Source: Bradyrhizobium diazoefficiens
Lineage (GTDB): Bacteria > Pseudomonadota > Alphaproteobacteria > Rhizobiales > Xanthobacteraceae
Direction of reading: 5' to 3'
Assembly: GCF_018129965.1 (NCBI RefSeq)
Contig: NZ_JAFCKW010000002.1
Span: forward strand, 372,001 to 436,000
DNA: 64,000 bases
This document shows positions 63,945 through 64,000 of the stretch, piece after piece. How positions within the stretch are numbered: the first letter of the stretch is position 1; each line of letters begins with the position of its first letter. The notes below the pieces were generated by a model, which saw only the letters and a list, made by a program, of their open reading frames with translations, was not told the DNA's origin and did not search any database. The position numbers and the translations under genes are program-made.

Positions 63945-64000
63945 CTAGGTGGGCAGCGGCGGCGGGCTCACCGGCTTATCGAGCGGCGGCGGAGCCAACG
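63945..64000 (-). CDS. C-terminal end of a Pro-rich protein (partial, cut by window edge)
   Basis: On the minus strand a frame ending with TAG at 63945-63947 is open to the right edge. The visible end is LAPPPLDKPVSPPPLPT. Proline-rich ends of this kind are common in envelope proteins, but with only 18 codons visible this is a weak call. It may instead be non-coding. Confidence 0.3.
   Translation of the reverse strand, partial: LAPPPLDKPVSPPPLPT

Overview
The window is 64 kb of GC-rich chromosomal DNA from an alphaproteobacterium of the Bradyrhizobium/Rhodopseudomonas type (Nitrobacteraceae). This rests on codon and base use, the style of the proteins (DUF47-Pit pair, Lin0512 protein, PAS_5-like protein, NnrU, many LivGFHM-type transport genes) and intergenic repeat families I associate with that group. 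No tRNA, rRNA, CRISPR array, transposase, integrase or replication origin was seen.

Layout. 1-10.9 kb: end of a DHA2 MFS exporter, guaB, an MDR-type reductase, a metallophosphoesterase, small membrane proteins, an RsmB-type rRNA methylase, a cold-shock protein with a clear promoter and long leader, a cupin, then guaA. 11-14.1 kb: a small accessory block directly after the 3' end of guaA, with an HNH nuclease, two antitoxin/PIN-toxin pairs (each with an inverted repeat before the antitoxin) and a two-gene cassette of a 50-aa ORF and a secreted protein. 14.1-24.3 kb: regulators and detoxification enzymes (LysR, NylB-like hydrolase, TetX-like monooxygenase divergent from a TetR gene with twin operators, AraC-GyrI, DCC protein, SDR, a peptide-deformylase-like protein lacking metal ligands, an MFS carrier, a MarR-GNAT fusion with a 32-bp palindrome over its start codon). 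24.5-25.1 kb: a non-coding dispersed repeat. 25.2-34.7 kb: a ThDP enzyme, Lin0512, GNAT, serine hydrolase, DUF429, GST, a TetR-TauE operon, CsaA, a Spx/ArsC-like protein and a PAS-like protein.

35-42 kb: a complete branched-chain-amino-acid/amide-type ABC transporter (ATPase, ATPase, binding protein, permease, permease), then the DUF47-pit phosphate pair preceded by a reverse-oriented PHO box. An SMR exporter runs tail-to-tail with pit; its leader carries two hairpins with ACGR loops, matching a guanidine-II (mini-ykkC) riboswitch, so it is best read as a guanidinium exporter. 42-50.7 kb: prfC, a secreted protein, NnrU, an acyl-CoA ligase, a YfgM-like protein, a lipoprotein, der and a TetA-type MFS gene. 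50.8-58.2 kb (minus strand): radA, cvpA, purF, SDR, a beta-propeller protein and a second binding protein closely related to that of the ABC operon. 58.4-64 kb: a periplasmic-binding protein overlapping a membrane GGDEF-EAL gene, a TauE-like permease, exonuclease III and a Cys-rich secreted protein.

The best leads are the guanidine-II riboswitch with its SMR gene, the periplasmic-binding-protein/GGDEF-EAL pair as a two-gene ligand-to-c-di-GMP sensor, the degenerate deformylase, and the accessory block at the guaA 3' end. All calls come from reading the sequence; family names rely on recognised motifs, not on searches.
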